Shown: in pieces, positions 48,678-57,651 of the stretch | Layout of the letters: each line of letters begins with the position of its first letter | How positions within the stretch are numbered: the stretch's first letter is position 1 | DNA from: Streptomyces sp. NBC_00708 | Lineage (GTDB): Bacteria > Actinomycetota > Actinomycetes > Streptomycetales > Streptomycetaceae | DNA length: 64,000 nucleotides | NCBI GenBank assembly: GCA_036226585.1 | Contig: CP108997.1 | Coordinates: 558,001-622,000, forward strand | Direction of reading: 5' to 3' | Program-made: the position numbers and the translations under genes | The notes under the pieces: model-generated | The model's database searches: none | What the model saw: the letters and a program-made list of their open reading frames with translations, nothing else | Told to the model about the DNA's origin: nothing

Positions 48678-49775
48678 TCAGATCGCGTAGCCGTACGGGA
48701 CCGGGGCGTGTACGGTGCCGTTCAGCGCACGGGCGGCGTCGCGGGCCCAGGAGGGGCTGCGCAGCAGTTCACGGCCGAGGAGCACGGCGTCCGCGCGGCC
48801 CTCGGTGAGGATCTTCTCGGCGTGCTGCGGGTCGGTGATGAGACCGACGGCCGCCACGGGCAGCGAGGTCTCCTTCCTGACGCGCTCGGCGAAGGGCACC
48901 TGGTAGCCGGGGCCGGTCGCGATGCGGACGCGCGGCGCGTTGCCGCCGGTGGAGACGTCGAGCAGGTCGACCCCGTGCTCCTTGAGCTGCGCCGCCAGCC
49001 GTACGGTCTCGTCGGCGGTCCAGCCCTCGCGCTCGTCCTCGGGGTTCTCGGTGAGCCAGTCCGTCGCGGAGACCCGGAAGAAGACGGGCAGGTCCTCGGG
49101 CCACACCTCGCGCACGGCGTCGACGACCTGGAGGGCGAAGCGCACGCGGTTCTCGTAGCTTCCCCCGTACTCGTCGGTGCGGTGGTTGGTGTGCGGGGAG
49201 AGGAACTGGCCGATGAGGTAGCCGTGCGCACCGTGCACCTCGGCGACCTGGAAGCCGGCCTCGACGGCGCGGCGGGCGGCCTCGCGGAAGTCGTCGACGA
49301 CACCGGCGATCTCGTCGGCGGTCAGCTCGTGCGGCACCGGGTAGCCCTCGTCGAAGGGCAGCGGGCTCGGGGCGACCGGGGTCCAGCCGTGCGCGTCGGG
49401 GCCGACGGGGCCACCGCCGGTCCAGGGCGCCGCGGTCGACGCCTTGCGGCCGGCGTGGGCGAGCTGGATGCCGGCCGCGGAGCCCTGCGCCTTGACGAAG
49501 CCGGTGATCCGGCGGAACGCCTCGGCCTGGGCGTCGTTCCAGATGCCGAGGTCGGCCGGGCTGATCCGGCCCTCGGGGCTGACCGCCGTGGCCTCGGTGA
49601 GGATCAGGCCGGTGCCGCCGGTGGCGCGGGCCGCGAGGTGGGCGAAGTGCCAGTCGCCCGGCACACCCGTCTCCGGCCCCTCCACCGCGGCGCTGTACTG
49701 GCACATGGGCGCCATCCACACCCGGTTGGGCACGACAAGCGACCTGAGGGTGTAGGGCTCGAAGAGGGCACTCAC
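48678..49775 (-). CDS. NADH:flavin oxidoreductase/old yellow enzyme (YqjM-like)
   Basis: A 365-residue FMN-dependent ene-reductase of the old yellow enzyme family, which reduces alpha,beta-unsaturated carbonyls. Visible features are LVVPNRVWMAPMCQYSA (with the YqjM-type Cys in MCQY), IQLAHAGRKAS, VHGAHGYLIGQFLSP (FMN and substrate His residues) and the C-terminal FMN-phosphate site DAVLLGRELLRSP. The GTG at 49775 follows GGAG by 6 bases. Three TAGTACGA elements lie 36-91 bases upstream, suggesting induction by an electrophile-sensing repressor not encoded here. Confidence 0.94.
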   Translation of the reverse strand: MSALFEPYTLRSLVVPNRVWMAPMCQYSAAVEGPETGVPGDWHFAHLAARATGGTGLILTEATAVSPEGRISPADLGIWNDAQAEAFRRITGFVKAQGSAAGIQLAHAGRKASTAAPWTGGGPVGPDAHGWTPVAPSPLPFDEGYPVPHELTADEIAGVVDDFREAARRAVEAGFQVAEVHGAHGYLIGQFLSPHTNHRTDEYGGSYENRVRFALQVVDAVREVWPEDLPVFFRVSATDWLTENPEDEREGWTADETVRLAAQLKEHGVDLLDVSTGGNAPRVRIATGPGYQVPFAERVRKETSLPVAAVGLITDPQHAEKILTEGRADAVLLGRELLRSPSWARDAARALNGTVHAPVPYGYAI

Positions 49776-49810
49776 GACGGACTCCGTTTCGCCGGGTACG
49801 GAAGGATCGC

Positions 49811-49866
49811 TAGTACGATACATCCCGTAGTACGACGCCCGTCAAATTACGACCGCTCTCGTACTA
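49811..49866. promoter_or_regulatory. Three TAGTACGA elements upstream of the OYE gene
   Basis: TAGTACGA occurs at 49811-49818 and 49828-49835, 17 bp apart in the same orientation, and inverted as TCGTACTA at 49859-49866. The arrangement resembles binding sites of MarR, HxlR or PadR repressors, but no such gene is adjacent. Confidence 0.55.
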
Positions 49867-49912
49867 GTGGGGCCTGCGGATCTTGTACGCGTGGGGCCCT
49901 GCGGGCTCCGGG

Positions 49913-50191
49913 TCAGTGGGGGCTCAGCGGGTACGAGCTGCGGCCGGAGGCCTCGTCGATCTCGTCGTGGGCCTTGGTCAGCAGTTTCATCGCCAGTTCG
50001 TTCAGCGCGCGGGCTCCGGCGATCTCCTCCCCCACCCGGGGCTGCTCGGCGTCCGAGGGATGGCGGCTGGCGTAGCCGTGCGCGCGTACCTCCTGTCCGT
50101 CGGAGAGCCGCACCAGGGCGGCCGCGCGGGTGCGGTGGGTGTCCTCCTCGAATTCCAGCTCGATGTGCCAGCCGACAGCGGTTCGGGTCAT
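49913..50191 (-). CDS. DUF1876-family small protein
   Basis: A 92-residue protein of the DUF1876 (dsRBD-like) family: VGWHIELEFEEDTHRTRAAALVRL, then GYASRHPSDAEQPRVGEEIAGARALNEL, both typical. The family is widespread in actinomycetes and of unknown function. The ATG at 50191 follows GGAGG by 8 bases. It precedes the OYE gene (gap 137 bases) and follows another small gene, both on the minus strand. Confidence 0.85.
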   Translation of the reverse strand: MTRTAVGWHIELEFEEDTHRTRAAALVRLSDGQEVRAHGYASRHPSDAEQPRVGEEIAGARALNELAMKLLTKAHDEIDEASGRSSYPLSPH

Positions 50192-50279
50192 GGCGCTCAC
50201 CTCCGGAAGGTCTCCCCTCCACTGTGCGCCTCGCACGGGAGCGGCGCGCGAGCGGGCGGGACCGGGGGCCGGGGGTTGC

Positions 50280-50660
50280 TCAGGCGCCGGCCTCGCGTCC
50301 CCTGCGGCGCAGCGGGATGGAGGCGGCCACGTCGTACATCTGGTTCCAGCTGCGCCCGGCGCCCGAGGACCAGGTGATATGGGCGGTGCCCCCGTCGGTG
50401 CGGACGGCCTCCACCGTCATGGGGCGGTCGCCGTCGCGCACGTCGCCCCGGCGCAGCTCGTCCGCCCTGACGGTGACGTGGTCCGCCGGGCCGCTCTCGG
50501 CCTCGTCCGCCGCGAAGCCGAGAGCGGTGGCCAGTTCCCGGGCGCGGGCCGGGGTGCACAGGAGGGTGAGGTCGCCGGACGGCGTCGCGACCCGGATCCC
50601 GACCTCCGCCCCGGCGGGGGCGATGTCCAGGATTCCGGTGTCCTCATGCTCGTTCGTCAT
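50280..50660 (-). CDS. Hypothetical protein
   Basis: A 126-residue soluble protein with no domain I recognise. It has a likely folded core (VGIRVATPSGDLTLLCTPARARELATALGF, split as beta strands and a helix) and ends in a basic tail RRRGREAGA. The ATG at 50660 follows GCGGAAGAG closely. It sits 35 bases after the GH115 gene and 88 bases before the DUF1876 gene on the same strand, so it may be read through from the xylan operon, but no xylan-related feature is seen. Confidence 0.6.
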   Translation of the reverse strand: MTNEHEDTGILDIAPAGAEVGIRVATPSGDLTLLCTPARARELATALGFAADEAESGPADHVTVRADELRRGDVRDGDRPMTVEAVRTDGGTAHITWSSGAGRSWNQMYDVAASIPLRRRGREAGA

Positions 50661-50695
50661 CTCTTCCGCGCCTTCCCGTGTTCCGGACCCCGGGC

Positions 50696-53600
50696 TCAGT
50701 CCAGCCGGAGGCTCTCCGGCGGACCCAGGTAGCTGGGTTCGAGGCCGCCGGTGTCGATCACCAGGTTCTGGAGCACCACCGTCGGATCGACCATCCAGAA
50801 TTTCAGCACATGCGTGCCGGGGGCGGCGATCCGGTGGACGGTGCTGGTGACGTTGACGTTGTCGGAGGTGTTGCGGGCCCACTGCGCGTTCATGGTCCCG
50901 TCGTCGGCCCCCGTCGCCTTCGTGACGTTCACCCGCTGCGGCACGGCGTCGTCGAAGGAGACGGCGTAGGTGAGCCCGTCGGTCGGCAGCGGGTTGTTGC
51001 GGGGCGAGAGGTACGTGTGAAGGGTGACCGGGCCGGTGGTGAAGAGGCTGACCCGGTATTCCAGGCGCGGGCTCCGGCCGCCGGGGGTCTGCCGGGCGGC
51101 GGTGACCGGGAAGGGCTCCATCCCGGCGCCGGTGCGTCCGATGTCCGGGATGCGCTGCCACTCGATCCCCCCGCCGCCGACGGCCCGGTGGTAGTGGTCG
51201 GCCTCGATGGACACATAGCCCCCGGCCTCGACGAAGCCGCCGAGCCGGGCGCGGGAGAGCGCGGGGCGGTCGATCACCGCCGTGATCACGACCTCCGTTC
51301 CGTCCGGCCCGCCGACCGTGACCGGGACACGGGTCACCCCCTTCGGCGCCCGGTCCCAGTCGACGCGCAGGGTGATCCGGTCCTGCGTGTCCACCCGGCC
51401 GCGCACCCGGTCGGCGGTCAGCCAGGGGGCGCCGGTCCGCACCCGGTAGTCGAACGGCGCGCGGCCCCGGTTGAACACCTCGATGTACTGGGCGGGCCGG
51501 GTCTGGTACGGGCTGAACACCGGCAGCACGGCGGGTGCGGTCTCGTGCGGCCACCAGGCGGTGGAGCCGTCCACGGCGACGCCCATCCCCGCCCGCGCGG
51601 GCAGGTCGATACGTGTGACGGCCGGGAAGAGCACGTCCTTCAGAGCCACGTTGTCGATCTCGGGCTGCTGCCAGGGGGCGTTGGGCCCGTAGCGGTCGAT
51701 GTCGCCGTAGTCGATGTGCGGCTGGGTCTGGAAGCCCTGCCACTTGCCGCCGGCGATCTCGGCGTTGAAGCGGTCGGCCAGCGCGAAGTCGTCGGCGAGC
51801 CGTGCCTCGGCGGTGGCCGCCAGGGTGTTGGTGAGGGCCCGGCCCTGGGCCGCGTAGTGGAGGTTGGTGAACCCCGCCTCGCGCAGCGCGTACAGGTTGG
51901 CCGTGGCCGCCACCTCGTAGCCGACCAGTTCGTACCAGGCGTCCTGGGCGGACGCGGGCAGCCGGCGCCCGATCCGTTCGGCCTGCTCCCCGAGGAGCCG
52001 CCATTCCTCGGTGACGCGTTCCAGCTCGCGGTAGTGGACGAGGCCGAACGGCGACGCCCGGTCGTCGTACACGACGGCCGAGCTGTCGGTGGCGGGGTCC
52101 TTGGCCGGGTCGAGGCTGATCCGGCGGTTGAGGAGTTCGGGCTTGCGGCGCGCCTGGAGCCGGGCGTAGGTGCGCAGGACGGAGGCGATCTCGTCGGCCT
52201 GCTTCTCGCCGAAGTTCTGCCGGGCGTAGGTCTCCTCCCACTCGGGCAGCCGGTCCAGGGTCCAGCGCTCCGGGTTCCAGGCGTACTCCAGGAAGAACTG
52301 GGTCGGCAGCTCGTTGCCCTTGAGGTCGCCGGCGTTGGTGACCCACAGACCGTGGTTGCCGTAGGCCGCGCACTGGTGGAGCTGGTCCCACATGTTGGGC
52401 AGGGATGTGGTGTCCACCCACTTGTAGTTGCGGCCGACGCCGACGTAGTCGAAGTGGTAGTACAGCCCGTAACCGCCCTGCCTCGGCTTCTCGGCGGGGT
52501 CGGGGAGTTTGCGGATATTGGCCCAGTTGTCGTCGGTGAGGACCACGGTGACGTCGTCGGGGACGCGCAGGCCCCGGTCCCAGTAGCGCTGGACCTCCTT
52601 GTAGAGCGTCCAGACCTGCGGGATCGTGGTGACGTCCCGGCCGGAGACCTCGGCCAGGATCTGGCGCTGGGTGGCGATGATCTCGGTCATCAGCTCGATG
52701 CCGTCGCCGTCGGGGAGGCTGACGTCGCCGTTGCCGCGCATGCCGAGGGTGACGACGCCCTCGAAGTCCTCGTCCTTCATCCGGCGGATGCCCTCCGCCC
52801 AGTACGCCTTCAGCGCCGCGGCGTTGCGGCGGAAGGACCACTCGCCGGTGCCGCCGTAGGGGTCGTGGCCGGGGGTGGTGATGTTCCCGTCGCTGTCGCG
52901 TACGGCGGCGACGGCGTGCCGGTTCCACTCCTCGATGCCGCGCATCATGGGCGCTTCGTGCGAGGTGCCCATGACCACGCCGTACGCCTTGGCGGTGGCG
53001 TGGTTGAGCGGGTCGTCCTCGGCGAAGGCGCGGCCCCAGACGGCAGGCCACAGGTAGTTGGCCTTGAGCCGGAGCATGACCTCGAAGACCCGGGCGTAGA
53101 AGCCGGCGTTGAAGCCGCCCTCGAAGCCGGGGGCCTTGCCGGGTCCGAAGTGGGCGGGCGCCCAGGTGCCGAGGGCCGGGTTCTCGTCGTTGATGAAGAA
53201 GCCGCGGTACTTCACGGCCGGGGTGCCCTGGGTGTGGAGTCCGGGCCGTACGTGGATCTCGTCGCGGTGTACGGGGGTGACGTCGTCCCACCAGTACCAG
53301 GGCGAGACGCCGATCCCCCGCGAGACGTCGTACGTGCCGAAGACGGTCCCGCGCTGGTCGCTGCCCGCGATGACGAAGGCGCGCTCCACTCCGGGGAACG
53401 GCTCGTCGACGACGGTCTGGAGACTGGTCTCCCACTTGCCCCGGATCGAGGAGACGTCGAGCCGGCCGTCGGCGACGAGCCGGTCGATGAGGGGGCTGCG
53501 GCCCACGGTCCCGATGAGCGTGATCTCGCGGGCCTTCGGGACCGCCCCGTGCGCGAGGGCGGGGCGGACACCGGTGACGCGTTCGATGTCGTCGCGGAGG

Positions 53601-53878
53601 TCGCCCGCGACCCGTACGACGCCCGGCCAGTCGCGGTCGCTGACCAGGACCGGCGTCGCCCGCCCGCGCCTGACCAGCGGGAAGCTGCCGCGCGAGGCGG
53701 TGAACGCGATGTACGCGCCGGGGTCGGTGGGCCGGGCGGCGGGGCCGTGCCCGGTGGCCGACGCCTCGCCGGTGAGCCCCACGAGGGAGCCGAGCGGTGT
53801 CGCGGTGAGTGCGGTGAGCCCGAGGCCGAGGCCGAGAACCGATCTGCGGCTGGCGGGCCGCGGGGTGTCGTTGTCCAT
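50696..53878 (-). CDS. Secreted GH115-family alpha-glucuronidase
   Basis: A 1060-residue secreted enzyme of family GH115, which removes 4-O-methyl-glucuronic acid side chains from glucuronoxylan, including internal ones. A Tat signal (SRRSVLGLGLGLTALTA) starts the protein. Typical catalytic-domain stretches are GVSPWYWWDDVTPV, YRGFFINDENPALGTWAP, LRLKANYLWPAVWGRAFAEDD, GTSHEAPMMR and YYHFDYVGVGRNYKWVDT. A long C-terminal beta-rich domain completes it. The ATG at 53878 follows GGGAG by 6 bases; longer in-frame starts run into the xylanase gene. It lies 26 bases after the GH10 gene on the same strand, forming a two-gene operon, and works with it on the same polymer. Confidence 0.93.
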   Translation of the reverse strand: MDNDTPRPASRRSVLGLGLGLTALTATPLGSLVGLTGEASATGHGPAARPTDPGAYIAFTASRGSFPLVRRGRATPVLVSDRDWPGVVRVAGDLRDDIERVTGVRPALAHGAVPKAREITLIGTVGRSPLIDRLVADGRLDVSSIRGKWETSLQTVVDEPFPGVERAFVIAGSDQRGTVFGTYDVSRGIGVSPWYWWDDVTPVHRDEIHVRPGLHTQGTPAVKYRGFFINDENPALGTWAPAHFGPGKAPGFEGGFNAGFYARVFEVMLRLKANYLWPAVWGRAFAEDDPLNHATAKAYGVVMGTSHEAPMMRGIEEWNRHAVAAVRDSDGNITTPGHDPYGGTGEWSFRRNAAALKAYWAEGIRRMKDEDFEGVVTLGMRGNGDVSLPDGDGIELMTEIIATQRQILAEVSGRDVTTIPQVWTLYKEVQRYWDRGLRVPDDVTVVLTDDNWANIRKLPDPAEKPRQGGYGLYYHFDYVGVGRNYKWVDTTSLPNMWDQLHQCAAYGNHGLWVTNAGDLKGNELPTQFFLEYAWNPERWTLDRLPEWEETYARQNFGEKQADEIASVLRTYARLQARRKPELLNRRISLDPAKDPATDSSAVVYDDRASPFGLVHYRELERVTEEWRLLGEQAERIGRRLPASAQDAWYELVGYEVAATANLYALREAGFTNLHYAAQGRALTNTLAATAEARLADDFALADRFNAEIAGGKWQGFQTQPHIDYGDIDRYGPNAPWQQPEIDNVALKDVLFPAVTRIDLPARAGMGVAVDGSTAWWPHETAPAVLPVFSPYQTRPAQYIEVFNRGRAPFDYRVRTGAPWLTADRVRGRVDTQDRITLRVDWDRAPKGVTRVPVTVGGPDGTEVVITAVIDRPALSRARLGGFVEAGGYVSIEADHYHRAVGGGGIEWQRIPDIGRTGAGMEPFPVTAARQTPGGRSPRLEYRVSLFTTGPVTLHTYLSPRNNPLPTDGLTYAVSFDDAVPQRVNVTKATGADDGTMNAQWARNTSDNVNVTSTVHRIAAPGTHVLKFWMVDPTVVLQNLVIDTGGLEPSYLGPPESLRLD

Positions 53879-53904
53879 CCTGCTCTCCCTGTCCCTCTCC
53901 GTGT

Positions 53905-54990
53905 TCAGTGCCGGCCCGCGACGAGCAGCAGGTCGTCGCGCAGGGCGCTGTAGGCGGGCTTGGCCTTGTAGTTCTCGTCGAAGAGGTTGGCCGCGCCCTC
54001 GCCCTCGAAGGTGGACGGCACCCAGGAGTACTTGTCGGTGAAGCCCCAGACGGTGAAGTCGGTGCACTTGCGGGTGAGCAGGCAGCCGCGCAGCAGTACG
54101 TCGTAGCCCTCGGCCTGCGCCTCCTGCTCGGTGCTGTCGGAGGGCATCGGGACGCGCACGTCGGCCTCGGTGATCGCGGTCTCCAGGCCGAGGTCGTCGA
54201 ACCGCTTCATGTTCTCGGCGATGTCGTGGGGCGCGTTGTACTGGACGGAGAGGTGGCCCTGGATGCCGACGCCGTCGATCGGTATGTGCTGCTTGCGCAG
54301 CTTGACGACCAGGTCGTAGAGGGCGGTGCTTTTCGCGTTGACGCCCTCGATGTTGTAGTCGTTGATGAACAGCTTGGCCTTGGGGTCGGCCTCGTGGGCC
54401 CAGCGGAAGGCGTCCGCGATGTAGCCGGGGCCGAGCTTCCGGAGCCAGATGCTGTCGCGCAGGGTGCCGTCGTCGTTGAACGCCTCGTTGACGACGTCCC
54501 ACTGCCAGATCCGGCCCTTGAAGTGGCGGGCCTCATCGGTGATGTGCTTGCGCAGGATCGCGCGCAGCTGGCCGGCGGTGAAGTCGCCGGTGGTGAGCCA
54601 GCTGGGCAGCTGGTTGTGCCAGAGCAGGGTGTGGCCGCGTACGAGCTGGCCGTTGGCGCGGGCGAAGTCGACGAGCTCGTCGGCCGCCGACCAGTCGTAC
54701 GTACCCCGGCTCGGCTCGACGACCTCCCACTTCATGACGTTCTCGGGAGTGACGGAGCTGAACTCGCTCGCGGCCTTGGCCCGGTAGGGCGCGTCGTCGG
54801 CCAGGGCCGCCATGTCGACGGCGGTGCCGATGCGCAGGTCGGCGCGCTTGCCGAGGGAGCCGAGCGTGGTGGCCGGAGGCGCCTTGGGTCCGCCCTCGTG
54901 GCCGGAGCGGGCGAAGGCGTTGATGGTGCAGGGGGCGAGCAGGGCAGCGGCGGCGGTGCCGACCAGCACGGCCTTGATTGGCTTGCGCAT
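53905..54990 (-). CDS. Secreted GH10 endo-1,4-beta-xylanase
   Basis: A 361-residue secreted xylanase: a Sec signal (about 1-28) and one GH10 barrel, with no carbohydrate-binding module. Catalytic residues are E169 (acid/base in WDVVNEAF) and E275 (nucleophile in TAITEADVRV); other landmarks are TPENVMKWE, RGHTLLWHNQLPSWL and GIQGHL. It cuts the xylan backbone to short oligosaccharides. The ATG at 54990 has a GAAAGG about 10 bases upstream. A CGAAAGTTTCG palindrome 79-89 bases upstream links it to the bxl regulon. Confidence 0.97.
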   Translation of the reverse strand: MRKPIKAVLVGTAAAALLAPCTINAFARSGHEGGPKAPPATTLGSLGKRADLRIGTAVDMAALADDAPYRAKAASEFSSVTPENVMKWEVVEPSRGTYDWSAADELVDFARANGQLVRGHTLLWHNQLPSWLTTGDFTAGQLRAILRKHITDEARHFKGRIWQWDVVNEAFNDDGTLRDSIWLRKLGPGYIADAFRWAHEADPKAKLFINDYNIEGVNAKSTALYDLVVKLRKQHIPIDGVGIQGHLSVQYNAPHDIAENMKRFDDLGLETAITEADVRVPMPSDSTEQEAQAEGYDVLLRGCLLTRKCTDFTVWGFTDKYSWVPSTFEGEGAANLFDENYKAKPAYSALRDDLLLVAGRH

Positions 54991-55068
54991 GACAGATAAC
55001 CCTTTCCGGGAAGCGCACGGCGCTGTACCCGGAGGTGGGCCGGGTCGCGTGCGCGGGTGTGGGTGTTT

Positions 55069-55079
55069 CGAAAGTTTCG
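55069..55079. promoter_or_regulatory. CGAA-N3-TTCG operator of the xylanase operon
   Basis: CGAAAGTTTCG is a perfect palindrome around a central base, inside a longer symmetric run starting at TTTCGAAA (55066). It matches the two elements in the bxlE-bxlR gap, so BxlR is the likely ligand. Confidence 0.7.
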
Positions 55080-55127
55080 CGAACCCTCCCGCACCTCCGG
55101 TGGGCCGGTGGTACGGACGAGGAGCGA

Positions 55128-55170
55128 CCGGGCGGGACGCGCTGCGGTAGGGGCCGCGCGCCCCGCCCGG
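55128..55170. terminator. Possible terminator after bxlA
   Basis: CCGGGCGGG (55128-55136) pairs with CCCGCCCGG (55162-55170), with additional GC-rich pairing inside the 25-base loop. It lies just past the GH3 stop (55186, minus strand) and upstream of the xylanase promoter. Confidence 0.5.
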
Positions 55171-55185
55171 TGGTATGTGAGCCGG

Positions 55186-57600
55186 TCAGCCGCGTACGGG
55201 GGCGGCCGCCGTCACGGGTTCGACCAGGGCCTCGCACACCAGCCGGCGCCGGTGGTCGAGGGTGCGCTCGGGACCGGTGAGCCGCAGGTGCACGGTGTGC
55301 CGGATGTCCCCGGCGCCGCTGGAGGTGGCGAGCCGCAGCTCCAGCGCGCCCGGTTCCACGACCCGCAGGCCGCCGATGCCCGTGAAGGAGACCAGATCGG
55401 CGTGGAACCGGAAGCGCACCCGCGCCTCCTCGCCCGCGTCGAGCGGCACCCGGGCGTAGCCGATGAGCCGGGTGTCGGGCCGGGTCGTCTGCGCGACCGG
55501 GTCGTGCACGTACAGCTGGACCACCTCCGCGCCGGCCCGGTCGCCGGTGTTGCGGACGGTCAGCTCGATGCCGGCGGAGCCGTCGGTGGGGATCTCGGCG
55601 GGCGGCGGGGTGCCCGGCTCCCAGGCGAAGGAGGTGTACGTCAGCCCGTGGCCGAAGGGGTACAGGGGCGTCGGGTCCAGGTTGCTGACCCCGTTGGCGA
55701 GCCCGAGCGGCGGCTGGAGGTACGTCCACGGCTGGCCGCCCGGGTGGCGGGGGACGGAGACCGGGAGCCGGCCGGAGGGGCCGACCCGGCCGGAGAGCAC
55801 CGAGGCGAGGGCGGGGCCGCCCTCCTCGCCGGGGAAGAACGCCTGCACCACGGCGGCGGTGCGCTCCGCCCAGCGGCCGAGCGCGTACGGGCGGCCCGTG
55901 ACCAGGACCAGGACGACCGGGGTGCCGCTGTCCAGCAGCGCGTCGAGCAGTTCGCCCTGAACGCCCGGGAGTGACAGGTCGTCGGCGTCGCAGCCCTCGC
56001 CGGAGGTGCCGCGCCCGAACAGCCCGGCCCGGTCCCCGAGCACGGCGACGCACACGTCCGCGTCCCGGGCCGCTTCCACCGCGTCCGCGATGCCGGAGGT
56101 GTCCGTCCCGTCGACCTCGCAGCCGGGGGCGCCGGTGACCGTGGCGGCGGGGAACTCCCCGCGCACCGCGTCGAGCACGGTCGGGATGTCGATGCCCATG
56201 GCGACCCCGGGGTGCAGCACGCCGACGTGGCTGGGGAACGAGTAGCAGCCGAGCATCGCGAGCGCGTCGTCCGCGCGGGGGCCGACCACGGCGATCCGCC
56301 CGGTCCCGGCGAGCGGCAGGGCGCCGCGCGGGTTGGCGAGCAGGACCACGGCCTGTTCGGCGAGTTCGCGGGCGAGGGCGCGATTGCGCGGCGGGTCCAG
56401 GTCGATGGTCTCGCGGGCCTGCTCCGGGTCGGTGTCCCGCAGGAGCGCGGGCAGCGGGGTCCAGCCGGGGTCGAGCAGCCCGAGTGCGCACTTCTGGAGG
56501 AGGACCCGGCGCAGGGCGCGGTCGACGAGTTCCTCGGGGACCGTACCGGCGAGGACTGCGGCGGCGAGTTCGTCGCCGTAGCTGCGGACGGTGGGCAGTT
56601 CGACGTCGACCCCGGCGCGCAGCGCGAGGCGGGCCGCGTCGGCGCGGTCCTCGGCGATCTTGTGCAGGGTCTCCAGGAAGCCGATGGCGAAGTAGTCCGC
56701 GACCACGGTGCCCTCGAAGCCCCAGGTGTCGCGGAGCAGTCCGGTGAGCAGGGCGGGGTCGGCCGCCGAGGGCACCCCGTCGATCTCCGCGTAGGACTGC
56801 ATGACCGAGCGCGCGCCGCCTTCGAGGAGGGCCATCTCGAAGGGCGGCAGGATGACGTCGGCGAGTTCCCTGGCCCCGGCCCGGACCGGCGAGAGGTTGC
56901 GGGCGCCGGCCGATGCCGCGTATCCGGCGAAGTGCTTGAGGGTGGCGACGACGCCGGCGGACTCCAGGCCCTTCACGTACGCGGTGCCGATGGTGGCGAC
57001 GAGGTAGGGGTCCTCGCCGATGGTCTCCTCGACGCGGCCCCAGCGCAGGTCGCGCACCACGTCCAGGACCGGGGCGAGGCCCTGGTGGATGCCCACGGAC
57101 CGCATGTCGCCGCCGATCCGGTGGGCCATCTCGGTGACCAGGTCCGGGTTCCAGGCCGCGCCCCAGGACAGCGGGACCGGGTAGGCGGTGGCACCCCAGG
57201 CGGTGAAACCGGCGAGGCATTCCTCGTGGGCGAGCGCCGGGATGCCGAAGCGGCCGGCGCCGGCGATGGCCTGCTGGGCGCGGGCCAGCGAGATCGCGCC
57301 GACGGCGGGGTCGACCGGGGCGGTGCCGAAGGGGCGGGTCAGCTGGCCGAGGCCGCGCGGGATCAGGGCGTCCCAGTCGATCGCGTCGACCATCTCGTTC
57401 TGGTGCGGGGCGACCCCGTCCCCGTCGGCGTCGGCGCCCACCCAGATGCCGTACAGCTGGGCGGTCTTCTCCTGGAGGGTCATCCGGGAGACGAGGTCGG
57501 CCACACGCTCCTCGGGGGCGAGCGCGGGGTCCTGCCAGGGGCCGTCGACGGCGGTGGCCGCTTCGGTCCTGCGGGCGTGCGGAACAGGGGGGTTTGCCAT
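55186..57600 (-). CDS. bxlA: Intracellular GH3 beta-xylosidase (BxlA type)
   Basis: An 804-residue glycoside hydrolase of family 3: N-terminal barrel, alpha/beta sandwich and C-terminal fibronectin-III-like domain (about 700-785). The nucleophile is D302 in TVVADYFAIG; KHFAGY (about 222-227) and RDLRWGRVEETIGEDPYL are classical GH3 motifs. There is no signal peptide, so it acts inside the cell on imported xylobiose and short xylo-oligosaccharides. The ATG at 57600 is chosen; an in-frame TTG at 57621 adds 7 residues. It follows the two permease genes and closes the bxlEFGA-type operon. Beta-glucosidase activity cannot be excluded from sequence alone. Confidence 0.92.
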   Translation of the reverse strand: MANPPVPHARRTEAATAVDGPWQDPALAPEERVADLVSRMTLQEKTAQLYGIWVGADADGDGVAPHQNEMVDAIDWDALIPRGLGQLTRPFGTAPVDPAVGAISLARAQQAIAGAGRFGIPALAHEECLAGFTAWGATAYPVPLSWGAAWNPDLVTEMAHRIGGDMRSVGIHQGLAPVLDVVRDLRWGRVEETIGEDPYLVATIGTAYVKGLESAGVVATLKHFAGYAASAGARNLSPVRAGARELADVILPPFEMALLEGGARSVMQSYAEIDGVPSAADPALLTGLLRDTWGFEGTVVADYFAIGFLETLHKIAEDRADAARLALRAGVDVELPTVRSYGDELAAAVLAGTVPEELVDRALRRVLLQKCALGLLDPGWTPLPALLRDTDPEQARETIDLDPPRNRALARELAEQAVVLLANPRGALPLAGTGRIAVVGPRADDALAMLGCYSFPSHVGVLHPGVAMGIDIPTVLDAVRGEFPAATVTGAPGCEVDGTDTSGIADAVEAARDADVCVAVLGDRAGLFGRGTSGEGCDADDLSLPGVQGELLDALLDSGTPVVLVLVTGRPYALGRWAERTAAVVQAFFPGEEGGPALASVLSGRVGPSGRLPVSVPRHPGGQPWTYLQPPLGLANGVSNLDPTPLYPFGHGLTYTSFAWEPGTPPPAEIPTDGSAGIELTVRNTGDRAGAEVVQLYVHDPVAQTTRPDTRLIGYARVPLDAGEEARVRFRFHADLVSFTGIGGLRVVEPGALELRLATSSGAGDIRHTVHLRLTGPERTLDHRRRLVCEALVEPVTAAAPVRG

Positions 57601-57651
57601 GGCGGCGGGGATTCCTCTCAAGAGTGCGGTGGTACGGGCGGCATGGACGCG

